From contig NW_022985199.1 in NCBI RefSeq assembly GCF_010093535.1, positions 1 through 64,000 of the forward strand: 64,000 nucleotides of DNA. The letters run 5' to 3'. The notes under the pieces were generated by a model. The model searched no databases, was not told the origin of the DNA, and saw only the letters and a list, made by a program, of their open reading frames with translations. Shown here one piece after another: positions 45,790-56,967 of this stretch. This DNA comes from Lindgomyces ingoldianus (lineage: Eukaryota > Ascomycota > Dothideomycetes > Pleosporales > Lindgomycetaceae). Both the position numbers and the translations under genes were made by a program. Each line of letters starts with the position of its first letter. Positions within the stretch are counted from its first letter, which is position 1.

Positions 45790-46804
45790 GGTTTGGGAAG
45801 CTGCAGAGGGCTGAAACTACGGTTGGGTATGTGGGGCTCGGGAAAGGGTCATGAAAGAATAGCTAGCAATGAGCTTTAGGGGAGGTGGGGGAGCTGTCTC
45901 TGGCACTGGAGAGGGTTAGCACGATGGTTGTGGATGAAGAGGCTGAGTCGAGAGTGACGAGATATTCACACGACATAGGCCAGTGGAGGACAAGGCTACC
46001 TCGTCCTCAGAATGCGATGCGCGTGACGTACAAAAGCCCGTGGTGAGAAATCTATCTTTGATGGGTTCTGCTGGAGTTGTCTATTCGGCGGGGTGGGCGA
46101 GGTTCGAGAGGCGGTTCATGTAGGTAACCGGCGCCTCACCAGGTTGTAGTGACTAGGGGATAATCACAGAGGGGAGCTATGACCCTATTCGATCGCAGCT
46201 TCGTTCTGACCGGCGACGTGAAGTCGGACGAGGAGGGTTAGACTGCTGCTCGCTAATTAGGCGAGTGAGTCTTAAGGCTGAGATTTTGGTGCGGCGATGC
46301 CTTTTTAGTGACGAAAACAGATACAACTATACAGAGAGAAACTCGCCAGAACGCAGCTTCAGGTTCTATTGAGTAAGCAGTGGAAGATTCCAGCACAACT
46401 GAGTCACCGAGTCGGGACCCTTCGCACTCTTAAGTCGACGGAGGTCCACTCCAGGCACTCAGACACGTAACTCATTGGCGGCAATACAGGCAAGTGGATG
46501 GACAATCCATGGACATGCTACGAAGACGCCCGAAACTTCCCTTCTACGAGAATATTCCATTCGATCGCGTTCCCCGCGTTTCCTTTATTTCCTCTGCACC
46601 TTCCTACACTCTTGCATAAACCTGTTCCGAGCTGGTGGATGGGGACACAGCGCGCAACGCGCCTATTGCTTTCCACCATCAATGCACTTCCAAGAGCTCT
46701 CTCTCCTTCCTGCATCATAGCATTGCATCTGCCCTGTCGAATTCTTGATTTAGATTCCTCGATAGATCCGCTAGGGATATACTGATCAGGCCGCAGCCGC
46801 CAAG
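45790..46804. promoter_or_regulatory. Divergent intergenic region of blm10 and psf3
   Basis: About 1 kb carrying both promoters. Frames at 46475-46785 are short, overlap each other and show no domain. No specific regulatory element such as a proteasome-type PACE site was identified with confidence. Confidence 0.45.
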
Positions 46805-47626
46805 ATGGGCTCCTACTACGACGTCGATGCGATCCTCACAGATGCCCAGGTGACCATCCCCCCTAGCCCAGCATTTGCCTTTGACGAGCTTATTCAGGTG
46901 TAGAAAGTCCCGTGTACCTTCGAGCTGACGGTTCCAGGCTTGGGATATGTAGAAGGCAACATGAGTGGCGATGTGAGATCTTACTGGTTGCCTTCTTGTT
47001 GTTCACTAGGTAACGCTCGCCACAGATGAAGCAGGGCTCCAAAGTAGAGCTGCCGCTTTGGCTTGGAGAGACGCTAGCTCTCAGGTATACTTACTTAATA
47101 TCAGATTATAGAATTTTCCACTATCTTACATCATGAATATAGTCAAAGCCTGAACACATCATCCATGGTCACCCTCGACCCTCCTTCAGCACTTGCTCCG
47201 CGTGTCCTGAATGCACTAAAAGCTGATCCGCGGACCGTTGATCTTCGGGCCCTCGCACCGCATTTCTATAATTTGGGGGCGCGGATTCTGGAGTTGTTTG
47301 AAGAAGAAGAAATGATAGAGGTTTTGAGTGAGGTCAGTCACCGCGCCTAATAGACTATCATGTTCCGGCAGGGATATGACTAAACTTGTGTAGACATTTA
47401 AGGCACGTGCATCAGTCATAGCCGACCAAGCTCACAACCCACGAGGTGCACTGGGCGAAGGCGCCGACTTCATGCGAGGACTGGATGAGAACGAAAGACA
47501 ATGTAGGTATTCTTTCACAACATGCATCGTCGTTCCACTGACTAGGATTGCATTTCAGTGTTCCGGGCTGCGCATGACAGCGCCAAAGGTGTTCGCAACT
47601 GGATGGCAGACCTAAAGAAAAAGTAG
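46805..47626 (+). CDS. DNA replication complex GINS subunit Psf3
   Basis: Six exons, 46805-46849, 46904-46972, 47026-47084, 47143-47332, 47394-47502 and 47559-47626, give 179 residues; all introns are 53-61 bp. Psf3 is one of four GINS subunits that join Cdc45 and Mcm2-7 in the replicative helicase. The N-terminus MGSYYDVDAILTDAQKVPCTFELTVPGLGY is characteristic. It is followed by a short linker with ELPLWLGETLAL, the helical core (PRVLNALKADPRTVDLRALAPHFYNLG) and the C-terminal helix ending FRAAHDSAKGVRNWMADLKKK. The reading frame closes across every junction, so despite only short open frames in the raw sequence the model is secure. Confidence 0.93.
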
Positions 47627-48106
47627 CTTAATCAAAATAATTTCAGCATGCCACGCTCGTAGATCTTCAAACTCAAAGTAACAGAAGAACCAGGTGCACG
47701 AAAAGATTATCGATGTGAGTTCCAGACAAGGTGTGGAGATGTTGGGTCTTGGCGCCTGGACTGCGTGTTGGCACTCACAAGGGATCTGGTTTAGGATAGA
47801 AATCTGCATCAAGGCAATCTTCCTATTTCCACCAATAGACTCAACAAACCAATGGATCCCTGTTAGTGTTCCGAAGGAGGCGCCAATAGCCTGGGGAAAG
47901 GGACAATGGAAGGCGGGTACTGCATTACTTGGGAGGGGACTGGCAAGGGAAGCATGCAACAAGAATTACGACATATTCAAGCACAAACGAGACCCAAAAG
48001 AAAGCTCCGAGTAAGCGGTTGGCATACCACCTTTCGTGTAAATCTAAAATTACCCCACCAGGGTCTGATCTGTCTAGACGCGTTTTCTTCTAATTTAGGC
48101 CGGATT
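47627..48106. other. Convergent intergenic region
   Basis: Between the 3' ends of psf3 and the next minus-strand gene. Frames on both strands overlap and lack domains. Confidence 0.5.
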
Positions 48107-49749
48107 TCACCGCATTGCTGCCCCAAGATTGCTTTTCTGCAGTAAGCTCATGAGTTGATCGGGAGGGTAGCCAAGGAACACAGGCCCGTTGAAGATCATC
48201 TGAGGGATGATTCTTGGAGTATCCGGTTCATCGTTCATCCTCTCCGCCTGGGGTGGAGCGGGAGCTGGTGGCGGTGGGGGTTGTGATGGAGTGACCCCTT
48301 CTGGTTGAAGGGCGGGTCGGCCAGAGTCGTGCGGTTCGGTTTGCTCGGCAGGCTTTGCCATCGCATTGTGATCAAAGGGGCATTTGTCAGCCTTTCGAGG
48401 TGTCTCTCCGGTGGGGTGGTCTGTCGTAATAGGATGACCAGGTGAGGCGGTGGGCGGAGATCCGATGGAGGACGAGCTTTCGGCGTTGTTATACTTGGCA
48501 GGAATAGCAATTCCCCATGGACGGCTAGGAGACTCGCCGACCCTTATTTCTTTGAGGGGACGGTCAAAATGAGCAGTTCTTGTCTCGTTCAAGCCTGGAT
48601 CTGAAGACTCTGTTTCTTGGTCAGGCGTACAGCCCCGCAAACTCGCATCGACGGCAGTAGCCCATTTCTCAACTTTATCATCCGCTTCTCCCTCTGCCTG
48701 CTCCTGAGGTTCTTCTATGATGTCGTCGGGCTCTTTCGGCAGCCACGGCTGATGCTTCATGCCCAGACCTTGTATCATACTAACAAGGTTTCCATACTTG
48801 CGGTCGAGTTGCTGGATACTCTCGGCATTACTCTGGAATCGTTTAATGCACACTTCATGGCTCCGCGGTATCTCATGCTTGTGGTTTTCAAAGTACTTGG
48901 CTACATCTTCTGGTGCATGCTGATCTAGGAAACGGATCGGGCAGACTGCGGCAGAGCCTTCAACCGACGCTGACGCTGAGATCGGATCGTTTCCGCATAT
49001 TTCAGCACGTATGGGGTCGTTGAACGATGGCCTCTTAGATCTCCTACCTCGCAAACTCATTCTTGAGCCGGAACTTCTAGGGGTCGCGAGAGGACTTTGC
49101 CTCCCACTCCCGGTTGAAAATGGACACCCGAGCTTGCTCGGTGTTCCGGGTGTAGTGAAATCTTTTTCCAAGTGCGACATGTCCTTATCCGCTAATGGTC
49201 CACTCCAGATCTTAACACCGTTACTTCTAGTGTGGTTTCGAAGAGTTACCGAGGCGGATTCAGCTTTGCGGATCAGCGATGCCCGATTCCTCCTGCCTGC
49301 GTCCTCAATCTGACCAAGCTGCTTGATAGGGTCTGGCCGTGGGCTGGCATCTGCAGACACGCGATCGAGATCTTGGAGGAAGGCGAGATGATCTTGGGAT
49401 AGGGTGTTCGGCGACAGCCGGTTAAGTAGGCCGAGATACTGATTGACGTCAGTTAGTGCAAGTCGAACCTAGCAGCGTCATGAAGTCTCATAAGAGGAAC
49501 AGGTCAGACGTGGTTGTAAGTACTCGTCAACGCCGCAGTGCGACTACAGGTCTAGAGCTAAAGGTAATCATCACAACAAGAGGGGGAGGAGGAGATTGTG
49601 GATAGTACCTGCTGTTTTGCCCAAGATAATTTGCTCTCCAACAGCCTATGCTGGTCAAACAATAATTGATATTCTCCACTCAAAGCCGCAAAGCCTTCAG
49701 CTAGCTGCTCCGCCAGCTGTTCGACGGAGGCATGCGATTTCTCAGTCAT
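48107..49749 (-). CDS. Conserved fungal protein with Cys-Pro motifs
   Basis: Two exons, 49609-49749 and 48107-49438, with a 170-bp intron, give 490 residues. The start MTEKSHASVEQLAEQL lies just after the leader and opens a predicted coiled coil (residues 5-47) that continues into exon 2 (YLGLLNRLSPNTLSQDHLAFLQDL). A conserved core lies about residues 213-280: CPIRFLDQHAPEDVAKYF, then NHKHEIPRSHEVCIKRF, then LDRKYGNLVSMIQGLG. Three Cys-Pro dipeptides occur: GCPFST near 152, VCPIRF at 213 and KCPFDH at 400. The last closely resembles the KCPVDH heme-responsive motif described in yeast Hap1. His and Cys in the core could bind a metal or heme. The rest is disordered with a Pro run. No signal peptide or membrane segment is visible. 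I do not know the function; a zinc or heme link is inference. Confidence 0.78.
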
Positions 49750-50235
49750 GGCGGAGATGTGACAGCAGCTATATAGTAGAACGTGTGACCTCCACGTGCT
49801 TTCCGATGTGTCGAATCGCAGGGGGGGGCCGCAGGCTGATGGTCGGAAAAGACGACGGCTTCTCAACGGTGATGAAGAAACACAAGCAAGGATGGCGGAT
49901 CATCGGGCTAGGTTTGACCGCCGTGCCGAACCATTAGATCACGTGGTTTCCGTACTTGCAAGGTTGCAAAGTTCGCTAGGAACCGCCGGCTGTCCTCGGG
50001 CTCAACTAAATTTCTTGGAAAGCGCGTCACTGCGCTCAGCCTCAACATCACCAGGGCTTCCGTATCTGGAGTCACCATTGACTTGTATTTCTCTGCACCA
50101 TGCCGCCCAATTCATCATTAATTCCTCTGTAAACCTTCTTTGCGCGTTCTGCAGCAATTGTGTTTTGCAGCCGTCACTCGCTTCAGCACCTCAGCCAGCC
50201 GATCTAAGTCACCGCCCCAACAAATTTTAAACGTC
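49750..50235. promoter_or_regulatory. Divergent promoter of Cys-Pro protein gene and rer2
   Basis: The two genes start 486 bp apart on opposite strands. A plus-strand frame (49796-50230) ends just before the rer2 start and looks like leader sequence without a domain. Confidence 0.5.
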
Positions 50236-51433
50236 ATGACCGAGTCTATTCACAACTCTCGGATTCGAAAATGGCTCGCTGCCTCGCCTCCGGTTACTTG
50301 GGGTGTTCGCAAGCTACGGGAACTGCTCATTGGTGCACTTAGACAAGGCCCAATCCCCCTGCATGTTGCCTTCGTTATGGATGGTAACAGACGCTTCGCA
50401 CGAGATCATAAGATTGAAACCGTCGAAGGACACAACCTAGGGTTCGAGGCTCTGGCTCGGGTATGCCATTCCGCTCATGTTCTGAGTCTTCGATGGACTG
50501 ACCAGCTTTCAGATCCTTGAAGTCTGTTACAAAACTGGAGTCAAGGTCGTAACCATCTACGCTTTCAGCATCGAAAACTTCAAGCGGTCTAAATATGAGG
50601 TGGATGCTCTGATGGACATGGCCAAGCTTAAGTTAGGTCAGTTATCAGAACATGGAGCTCTCCTAGACCGCTACGGTGCTTCGATCCGAATACTTGGTCA
50701 GCGGGAATTGGTCAAGCCTGATGTGCTCGACGCTATTGACAAAGCCGTGGCATTGACAGCAGGCAATAAAAGGTATCTTCCTGCGCTCAATCCAATCTCT
50801 TCTCGTACCTGACGTTGCGTTGCTAGAGCCATTCTGAACGTGTGTTTCCCATATACCTCGCGGGACGAGATCACGTCTGCTGTCAAGAAAACAATCGATG
50901 TGTATAGCAAACCCACCGGGAGCCACCCTTCACTGTCGAAGCGCCCGTTCTCCGAAACACACATAACTCAGAATATCCGGCAACAAATGCTCAAAACTGT
51001 ACCTGAAGAGCCTTCCGACCAGTCGTCGTCGTCACGGTCGGCATCCCCGGCGTCCTCGAAGGAACAGGGTTCAGCTGACGCTGGGCATTCTTCGGCCACT
51101 TCAACGCTCATGAATCGATCAGAAAAAGGCGACGCTCACTTGGCACCACCCAGCTTCCCGGACCCAGAAACCATGACAGCTGAGACCTTGACCAACAACA
51201 TGCTGACGGCGGGCGCCCCACCTCTCGACTTGCTGGTGCGTACATCTGGCGTCCAGCGACTGAGCGATTTCATGCTATGGCAATGTCACGAGAATACATC
51301 GATTGTATTCCTGGATTGCCTCTGGCCCGAGTTTGACTTATGGCAGTTCTTACCTGTTCTGGTGGAATGGCAATGGCAGAGAAAGAAGATCCAAGAACAT
51401 GACAGAGGCCGCGGCCGACAAAAGATGGAATAA
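50236..51433 (+). CDS. cis-Prenyltransferase, Rer2/Srt1 type (dolichol synthesis)
   Basis: Three exons, 50236-50460, 50513-50772 and 50827-51433, give 363 residues. The enzyme elongates farnesyl diphosphate with isopentenyl units to dehydrodolichyl diphosphate, the precursor of dolichol, at the ER. Conserved regions are complete: HVAFVMDGNRRFAR with the catalytic Asp, EGHNLGFEAL, TIYAFSIENFKRSKYEV, and LLVRTSGVQRLSDFMLWQ, then FLDCLWPEF. An insertion of about 100 residues (about 185-285), rich in Ser, Glu and Pro, separates ITSAVKKTID from the TAGAPPLDLL segment. It is absent from bacterial UppS; shorter insertions occur in other fungi as far as I know. The C-terminus is basic (KKIQEHDRGRGRQKME). 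Catalytic family members work with a Nus1 partner, which is not in this window. Confidence 0.92.
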
Positions 51434-52429
51434 ACAAGCCCCTCTTTATTCGCACGGGGATTTAGCAATCGAGTGGGCTGTTGACTTTCCCGTTCATTGA
51501 TACCCAGAAGCGTGTAAGTTCGCATCGGAGCACCTTCCATAGAAGCAGACTTAGGAGATTCCAGAATTCAATTTTACATTGTTTTTACAGAGTCCAGATC
51601 AAAACATGGGTGCGCCCATTAGTGTAATTAGTGCCCTGAACTTGCATACAAGCTGCATTCTTCAACCCTCCCTCCGTACCGGCGAACTACTCTAGTTTTG
51701 CAAGTAGTGTTATATCTGTAAGACCTACACTTTTCTGCTGCAATATCTGCAATATCCCTTATTATTAGCCGCAAGATCCAGCGATATATCAATTCAGACC
51801 AAGTTTAGAAGGTGCTCTTTCCACCTGTGGCACGGCATGGCTAACAGCCTCAAATCATTATTCAACAAGGTTATCTCGCCGCTCTCGAACTGTGTTAAAG
51901 TCACTCCATGAGCGATGCATTTCTACACGAGGAGCCATGCGGTTACTCAATTGCCTTCAACGTATTACCGCGGGCCTATCCTGTCCAGACAGCAAAAACG
52001 AACAAATTTTCCAATAACGCCTTCCCTCGACTTCCGCGCAGGTTTGTTCACCACAGCATCCATCCACCATTTGAGTACATAGATCTACATGATCAATCTA
52101 TTTTTGCCTAAGCACCAATCCTAGAAATCTTTCCTATCTGACCTAGACTCCACTCGTGAAAATCGCTCATCAAGTTTCAATGCGAGACTATGACTACTTC
52201 CGACCTTGGACCCCTGGCAGGCAGAGTTTACCAATATGTGAATTCCGTCGGCCAGGTCTATTAACGCGACACTGTTACAGAGAAATTCCTCGTCACCAAG
52301 CGGCTTGGAGATTAGCCCCAACGTAGGTGATTTCTGTGTAAGAGGCAAAAAAAAATTTAAAAAATACATGTTACTTCATGCCACTGACTACTGAATTAGA
52401 GACCAGGGCTTGAGATACGCCAAATACTT

Positions 52430-52605
52430 AGCCGCAATGCGAAGTTCTACTTTAATGTACAGCATGCTGTCACGTAACGTAGAATTTGATCAAGGTAGGT
52501 TCTATCTTATAAACCTCTTGCTAGATTAGGGAGAGCGCCAATAGGATGTTAATATCTGTCTCTATATTCCTTACCATGTTCCAATTTAGGACAAAATGTA
52601 GTAAA
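52430..52605 (+). repeat. Dispersed repeat, copy B
   Basis: Aligns by eye with copy C 730 bp downstream. Shared order: gcaatgc, a variable block, cacgtaacgt, TAAACCTCTTGCTAG, aatatctgtc, cATGTTCCAATTTAGG, gtagt. The best conserved parts are the AAACCTCTT block and the ATGT(T/C)CCA.(T/C)TTAGG block. Confidence 0.55.
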
Positions 52606-52648
52606 GTGCTTACATTACTAGCTATGCCGATTGATGCAATCTAGGGAT

Positions 52649-53000
52649 ATGAATAGAACAGCAAGATTAGCCCCATTGGACCCAAACCCACCACGTCCTC
52701 AAACATATCTTGACTATCTCGCCAACCCTACTGCTCTCAACAGGATCCAGACTCGAGCGAGCGAATTTACCGAAGACTTATAGTGAGTATCCTTCGCTTC
52801 TTGTTCCCCGAGAATGAAGGGTAAGGTGTTTTGCGGGAGCTTCTAGACGACACTCGCGGAGACCCCACAACTATAGTGGTTTGTTGACTGCTCGGCGGAC
52901 CTCTCTTGTACGATGATTTCATGCTCGCCAAAAGTGTAGAGCTAGGAAGAGTTTGGCAAGGCATAGAGGATGAACTTCATGACTAGCTATCCTGGAATAG
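52649..53000 (+). pseudogene. Probable decayed protein-coding gene
   Basis: A 44-codon frame starts MNRTARLAPLDPNPPRPQTY and continues DYLANPTALNRIQTRASEF to Glu-Asp-Leu-stop at 52783. It is protein-like and ends at what may be an exon border (a gtgagt donor overlaps the stop). About 50 bases on, the same strand reads VLRELLDDTRGDPTTIVV, then a TGA, then LLGGPLLYDDFMLAKSVELG and RVWQGIEDELHD, then a TAG. Two interrupting stops in otherwise protein-like sequence suggest a pseudogene, though an unmodelled intron could remove one. I do not recognise the family. Confidence 0.4.
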
Positions 53001-53159
53001 GGGTGATAGGAATAATTGCTACCGGATGTTGCATGTTGGTGTAGAAGTCAATTCTATAGGTATGAATGTCAGAGACTGAAATTCAGTAGCCTTTCTAACT
53101 CGTTGCATGTTGTAACGAATGCTAACAAGATTGTGGCCTAGGGCGATGGCTTAGGGATA

Positions 53160-53345
53160 ACCCAATGCCATTTCTGTAGTCTTAATAGATTACAATATGT
53201 TACCGCATGACGTGGAACATGGCTAGGGTGGAGTCAATCTGCTAAACCTCTTACTGGAATAAGGGAACGCGCTACTAAAATGCAGAAATCTGTCCTAAAT
53301 ACTCCCTATCATGTCCCACTTTAGGTGGCAAGATGCGGTAGTCTA
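53160..53345 (+). repeat. Dispersed repeat, copy C
   Basis: Second local copy of the repeat at 52430-52605, in the same orientation: caatgcc, gcatgacgt, TAAACCTCTTACTGG, aaatctgtcc, ATGTCCCACTTTAGG, gtagt. Many substitutions separate the two copies, so they are old. Confidence 0.55.
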
Positions 53346-54154
53346 GATAGTGATGGGAGACTGAGGTATCGAGCTAAATGTGATAGTAGATGGATCTCTA
53401 TGCGCCGTTTGTGGTTATTTTGGGCCATCACGGACTACTCTTGGACGAGGCTAGAGCACGATGTCTACAAGGACATGGCGAAAGGTAACCCCATCCCAAC
53501 CCTGTCAACTCTCCAAGTCCGGTTTAGTCTTGTTCCTCTCCAGAGACGAAGGCTAGAGGTGGAACCATCAAGGCAAGAAAGTGGAAGAACCATACATCGA
53601 CCAGATGACCAAAAGCGTCTATGAACCTGTAAGCCTGGCGGTAGTGCAGCGGAATAATGTTGTATTGGTGTGGAGCCTCTAGGAGCAGCCATGGTACATA
53701 GAGAGGTACAGGCACTACCGTAGTAGATAGTGGCTCAGCCTGGTTACAGAACCCAAAAGCCACTCCAGACGATGTCTCACGAGCAGAGCGAGAAACAAAA
53801 ACATCCTCCAGGAAAAAAGTCTCATTCTGCTCGCCCAGAGTGTAAGATGGCGACCAGAGCGCTTGGCGCACGCTAAGTGAAGAGTTCTTAGCGATGCCGA
53901 TTTTTTCTCGAACAAATCAAGTCTGCTCATGATACACGCCCGATTAGTCACATGTGCTCACAGAACTATTTTCCCCCAGAACCTTTAGAATGATTCGTTG
54001 AGCATGGCACATCAACGCAAAGCCTCCTCGGCAATCGGTATTACTTATTGCCGACGCTTGGTGGATCCTCCAGAGGGTTTGGCTTGTGAGATAACAGCAG
54101 AGGACATTTTTCTTCAAGTCTACCCTTTTCTCATTCATCAGCGCCATTAGTACT

Positions 54155-55187
54155 ATGGTGCCAACTCTTCTTGCCCTCCCGCTCGAGCTGCGAGAGCTCG
54201 TTTACCAACAGTTGTTCAGTACCTATACTGTACGGCACGGCTTTGGTCGCGTTTCCTTATCAAACCGTGCCGCAATCCTCCAAACATGCAAGCAGATCCA
54301 TCACGAAGCGCGGCGATTCCTCCCCTTGAGCGTCCAATTTGAATTCCACGGAACCGAGGCGTTGCTTGGGACTTTACTGAGTGTCGATCAATCAGTTGTG
54401 ACGCGGATACGTCATATATCAGTTCGAGCATTTCCGTTCCCCTTGTACGCCGAAGGCAGAGTTGACTATTATCCGACGTATTACTTCAATTATGCTCTCT
54501 CGTTACTCCCGGGTCTTCATCTAGACAGGCTCGTCGTCGAGGACTGCTTCCATGGCTTTGGTTTGGTGGATAGCTGGAGAGATGTGGTGACTTATTTTGA
54601 TATAGAAGCGCTGCTCAAGAGTGATGGATGGAGGGAACTTGTTTATATCACGCCCAACACTGACTTTATTACCTCTGGATACGATCATAGGCGCAAGAGA
54701 GTGGCCCAACCAGAAAATTGGAATGCACTACTACAGAAAAGAGATGGAGAGGTCTCAGGCGCAGAGGTGCAAATGTTCATTGCTCCTTACAAGAAACCCT
54801 CTTCCGATGTTACACAAGACGCTGTTGCCCCCCAGCCGTGGTGCGCCCAACCAGGCCACGAAGTGATTGAGAACCCACAGATAGCCGAGCCTGATCAAGA
54901 GCTCAAAGGCGAAGTTAGGGTTGTTGCACGTAGAGGGAAGAGAGCCAGATATGTCCAACTCGGACTGTCTGAGAAGAAGACCTGGAAAGAGCTCAAAGGC
55001 AAAGCTGGAGGGTTCGTTAGGGAAGGTAAGAGATTCTTGATCAGCTAATATGTTGAAATAGCCTAGTACTGACGGATGTGCTTCAGATTGGGACCCCTAC
55101 TATAACAACACGGCCGATGCTGTAGGCTGGATATACGGTGGATGGGGCAGGAGGATGCATCTAGCCAACAGAGCCTTGAATATTTAG
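54155..55187 (+). CDS. F-box-like/2EXR-like fungal protein, unknown function
   Basis: Two exons, 54155-55025 and 55087-55187 (intron 61 bp), give 323 residues. The start (LLALPLELRELVYQQLF), followed by ILQTCKQIHHEARRFL, is the N-terminal pattern of a very large fungal group related to F-box and 2EXR domains, common in Pezizomycotina accessory genomes and mostly uncharacterised. The middle, with DRLVVEDCFHGFG and WRDVVTYFDIEALLKSDGW, fits these proteins. The second exon adds a clearly conserved-looking end, DWDPYYNNTADAVGWIYGGWG; without the splice the protein would stop early. It lies next to the gene-poor region. A role in protein interaction is inference only. Confidence 0.75.
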
Positions 55188-55593
55188 AATCCTACACTCC
55201 TCCATGGCCGCCAATCCGGGACGATCAGGAGTTTTTATTCTTCCGAGATCTTGGCTTGTCTTTCGTACTTTTTCCCTAGAAATTTTGATACGGGTTGAGC
55301 CTCATCGTAGAGTGTTTCCAAGCGTGCGTTTCATGTACATTTCCCCTCGGAATTTACCCCATAGATGTTACACAGCAAATTTGCAGCTCGACCCAGACAA
55401 TCGAATCTTGATCCAATGACAGTGATTTAGCCTGCAATATATCTAAAGCGATCGACAACGGAGCCCAAGGGCCCGGATTTGGCACTAGTTGTCGGTTGTT
55501 ATCTGTCAAGTGTCAAAAAATGGTGCCAGTCTTCGCCTTTAAGTATCGCGCACTCGCCGCACAAATGCCCGGGACGACTTCTAGAAGGTCGGG
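55188..55593. other. Intergenic upstream of GT25-like gene
   Basis: Same-strand gap between two plus-strand genes; contains the promoter of the glycosyltransferase gene. No other gene is visible. Confidence 0.5.
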
Positions 55594-56967
55594 ATGCCTT
55601 CGCAAAGCCATGGACACGTCTTCCTAGTGGTGGCTTTGTGTTTGGTGGCTTTGTTTCTTCTGTTGAGGATCCAGCATAACGAGGATTCGCACAGCGCCTT
55701 TCCGTTCTCAAAGCAGTACTCCCGCACTAGTCGCGGGTTGTCCAATGCAATTGGTAATGACACTCTTGGGGTAGGTATACCATTCAAGCAATCCGGCAGT
55801 TTCTCGAGCTCCGGTTTCGCTTTCTTGAAATTTTCACTGGATCCGTGCCTAACATCGCTTTCAGTTCCAAAAAATCTTCGTAATTAACGCACCATGGAGG
55901 ACAGACCGAAAAGATTCAATATCAATCGCTGCATCCTACAGCGGCTTAAGTTTAGACTGGGTGGATGGTGTCGCAGCGGAGAACATTCTAGAGAAGGCAT
56001 ATCCACCAGGAAACCATCGGACAATATCAGATGGAAATAAGGGCAGTTGGCGGGCGCATATGAATGCATTACGAGCGTAAGCCCACCTTGCATCGGTAGT
56101 TTGGGATGAAACAGGTTGGGCAAGCCACTTACGCAGAGTAGTATCATCCAACAGAATCTGACCACAGGTTTGATCCTTGAAGACGATGCGGATTGGGACT
56201 TCCGACTGCGATCTCAACTGGAGGACTTCAGTGTTGGGGCAAGGATGTTACCAAACCTTATCACACAAGCCGAACTACACTCTCGTTCTAAGAAGCCACC
56301 GCAACTTATGGATGACCAAAGGCTCTCACAATTTGAACTCGCAAAACGATCTTCTCTCGCCATCTCTTCTCCCTCGAGCCGTAACATCCCCAAAGCAGAA
56401 CCCTATGGCAGAGATTGGAACATCCTCTGGTTGGGGCACTGTGGCGCCGAACTGTCGCCATTATCGCCCAACGCCCCTAATCGCATCGCCATAATGAACG
56501 ACAAAACAGTTCCGGAACCCCAATACTTAAAGCCCATGCCCCTCGCGTCCCTCGACAAAATCTCTAGTGTCTATCCCCCCCACACGCGCATCATCCACCG
56601 TACCAACTCCACTCTCTGCTCCATCGCTTACGCGGTGACACAAACTGGGGCACGACGTCTCCTCTACGAATTCGGTATCCGGGAATTCAACAAGGGATAC
56701 GACTTTGCCTTGTCCGACTACTGCAACGGGTTGACACGAGGAGCTACGCAGGAGACGATGCCGCTGTGTATTACGGTCCAACCGCCAATTTTTAGCCACC
56801 ATTTTCCAGAACGGATGAAGAGCGATATTACGGGGCATACGGCGGGATTTGTACCGGCTGTAGAGACAAGGTATGTGAGGTGGAGTGTGAGGATGAATTT
56901 GGAGAGGTTAGTGAAGGGGGAGGACGGCGTTGAGGAGCAGTGGCCGGATACGAAGATGGAGACTTGA
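55594..56967 (+). CDS. Glycosyltransferase family 25-like, Golgi type II membrane protein
   Basis: Three exons, 55594-55770, 55865-56076 and 56139-56967, give 405 residues. The second acceptor is the later of two overlapping AGs (cagag), chosen because only it keeps frame. A single N-terminal membrane anchor (HVFLVVALCLVALFLLL) suggests a type II Golgi or ER protein. The GT25 start follows: FVINAPWRTDRKDSISIA with the Arg-x-Asp-Arg pattern, then GVAAENILEKAYP, then the acidic motif LILEDDADWD that should coordinate the metal and nucleotide sugar. The C-terminal ALSDYCNG and CITVQPPIFSHH also fit. Animal GT25 enzymes are collagen galactosyltransferases and bacterial ones build lipopolysaccharide; the fungal substrate is not known. 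Confidence 0.85.

Larger units (their letters stand above)
51434..54154. other. Gene-poor region with relics and repeats
   Basis: About 2.7 kb of mostly AT-rich DNA with no intact gene. It contains a pseudogene-like stretch at 52649-53000 and two copies of a dispersed repeat (52430-52605 and 53160-53345). Minus-strand frames at 52121-52369 and 53524-53871 may be further relics but cannot be supported. Confidence 0.5.

Noticed and set aside
53524..53871. 115-codon minus-strand frame in the repeat-rich gap
   Set aside because: Hydrophobic low-information sequence without domain; could be a relic but cannot be supported.
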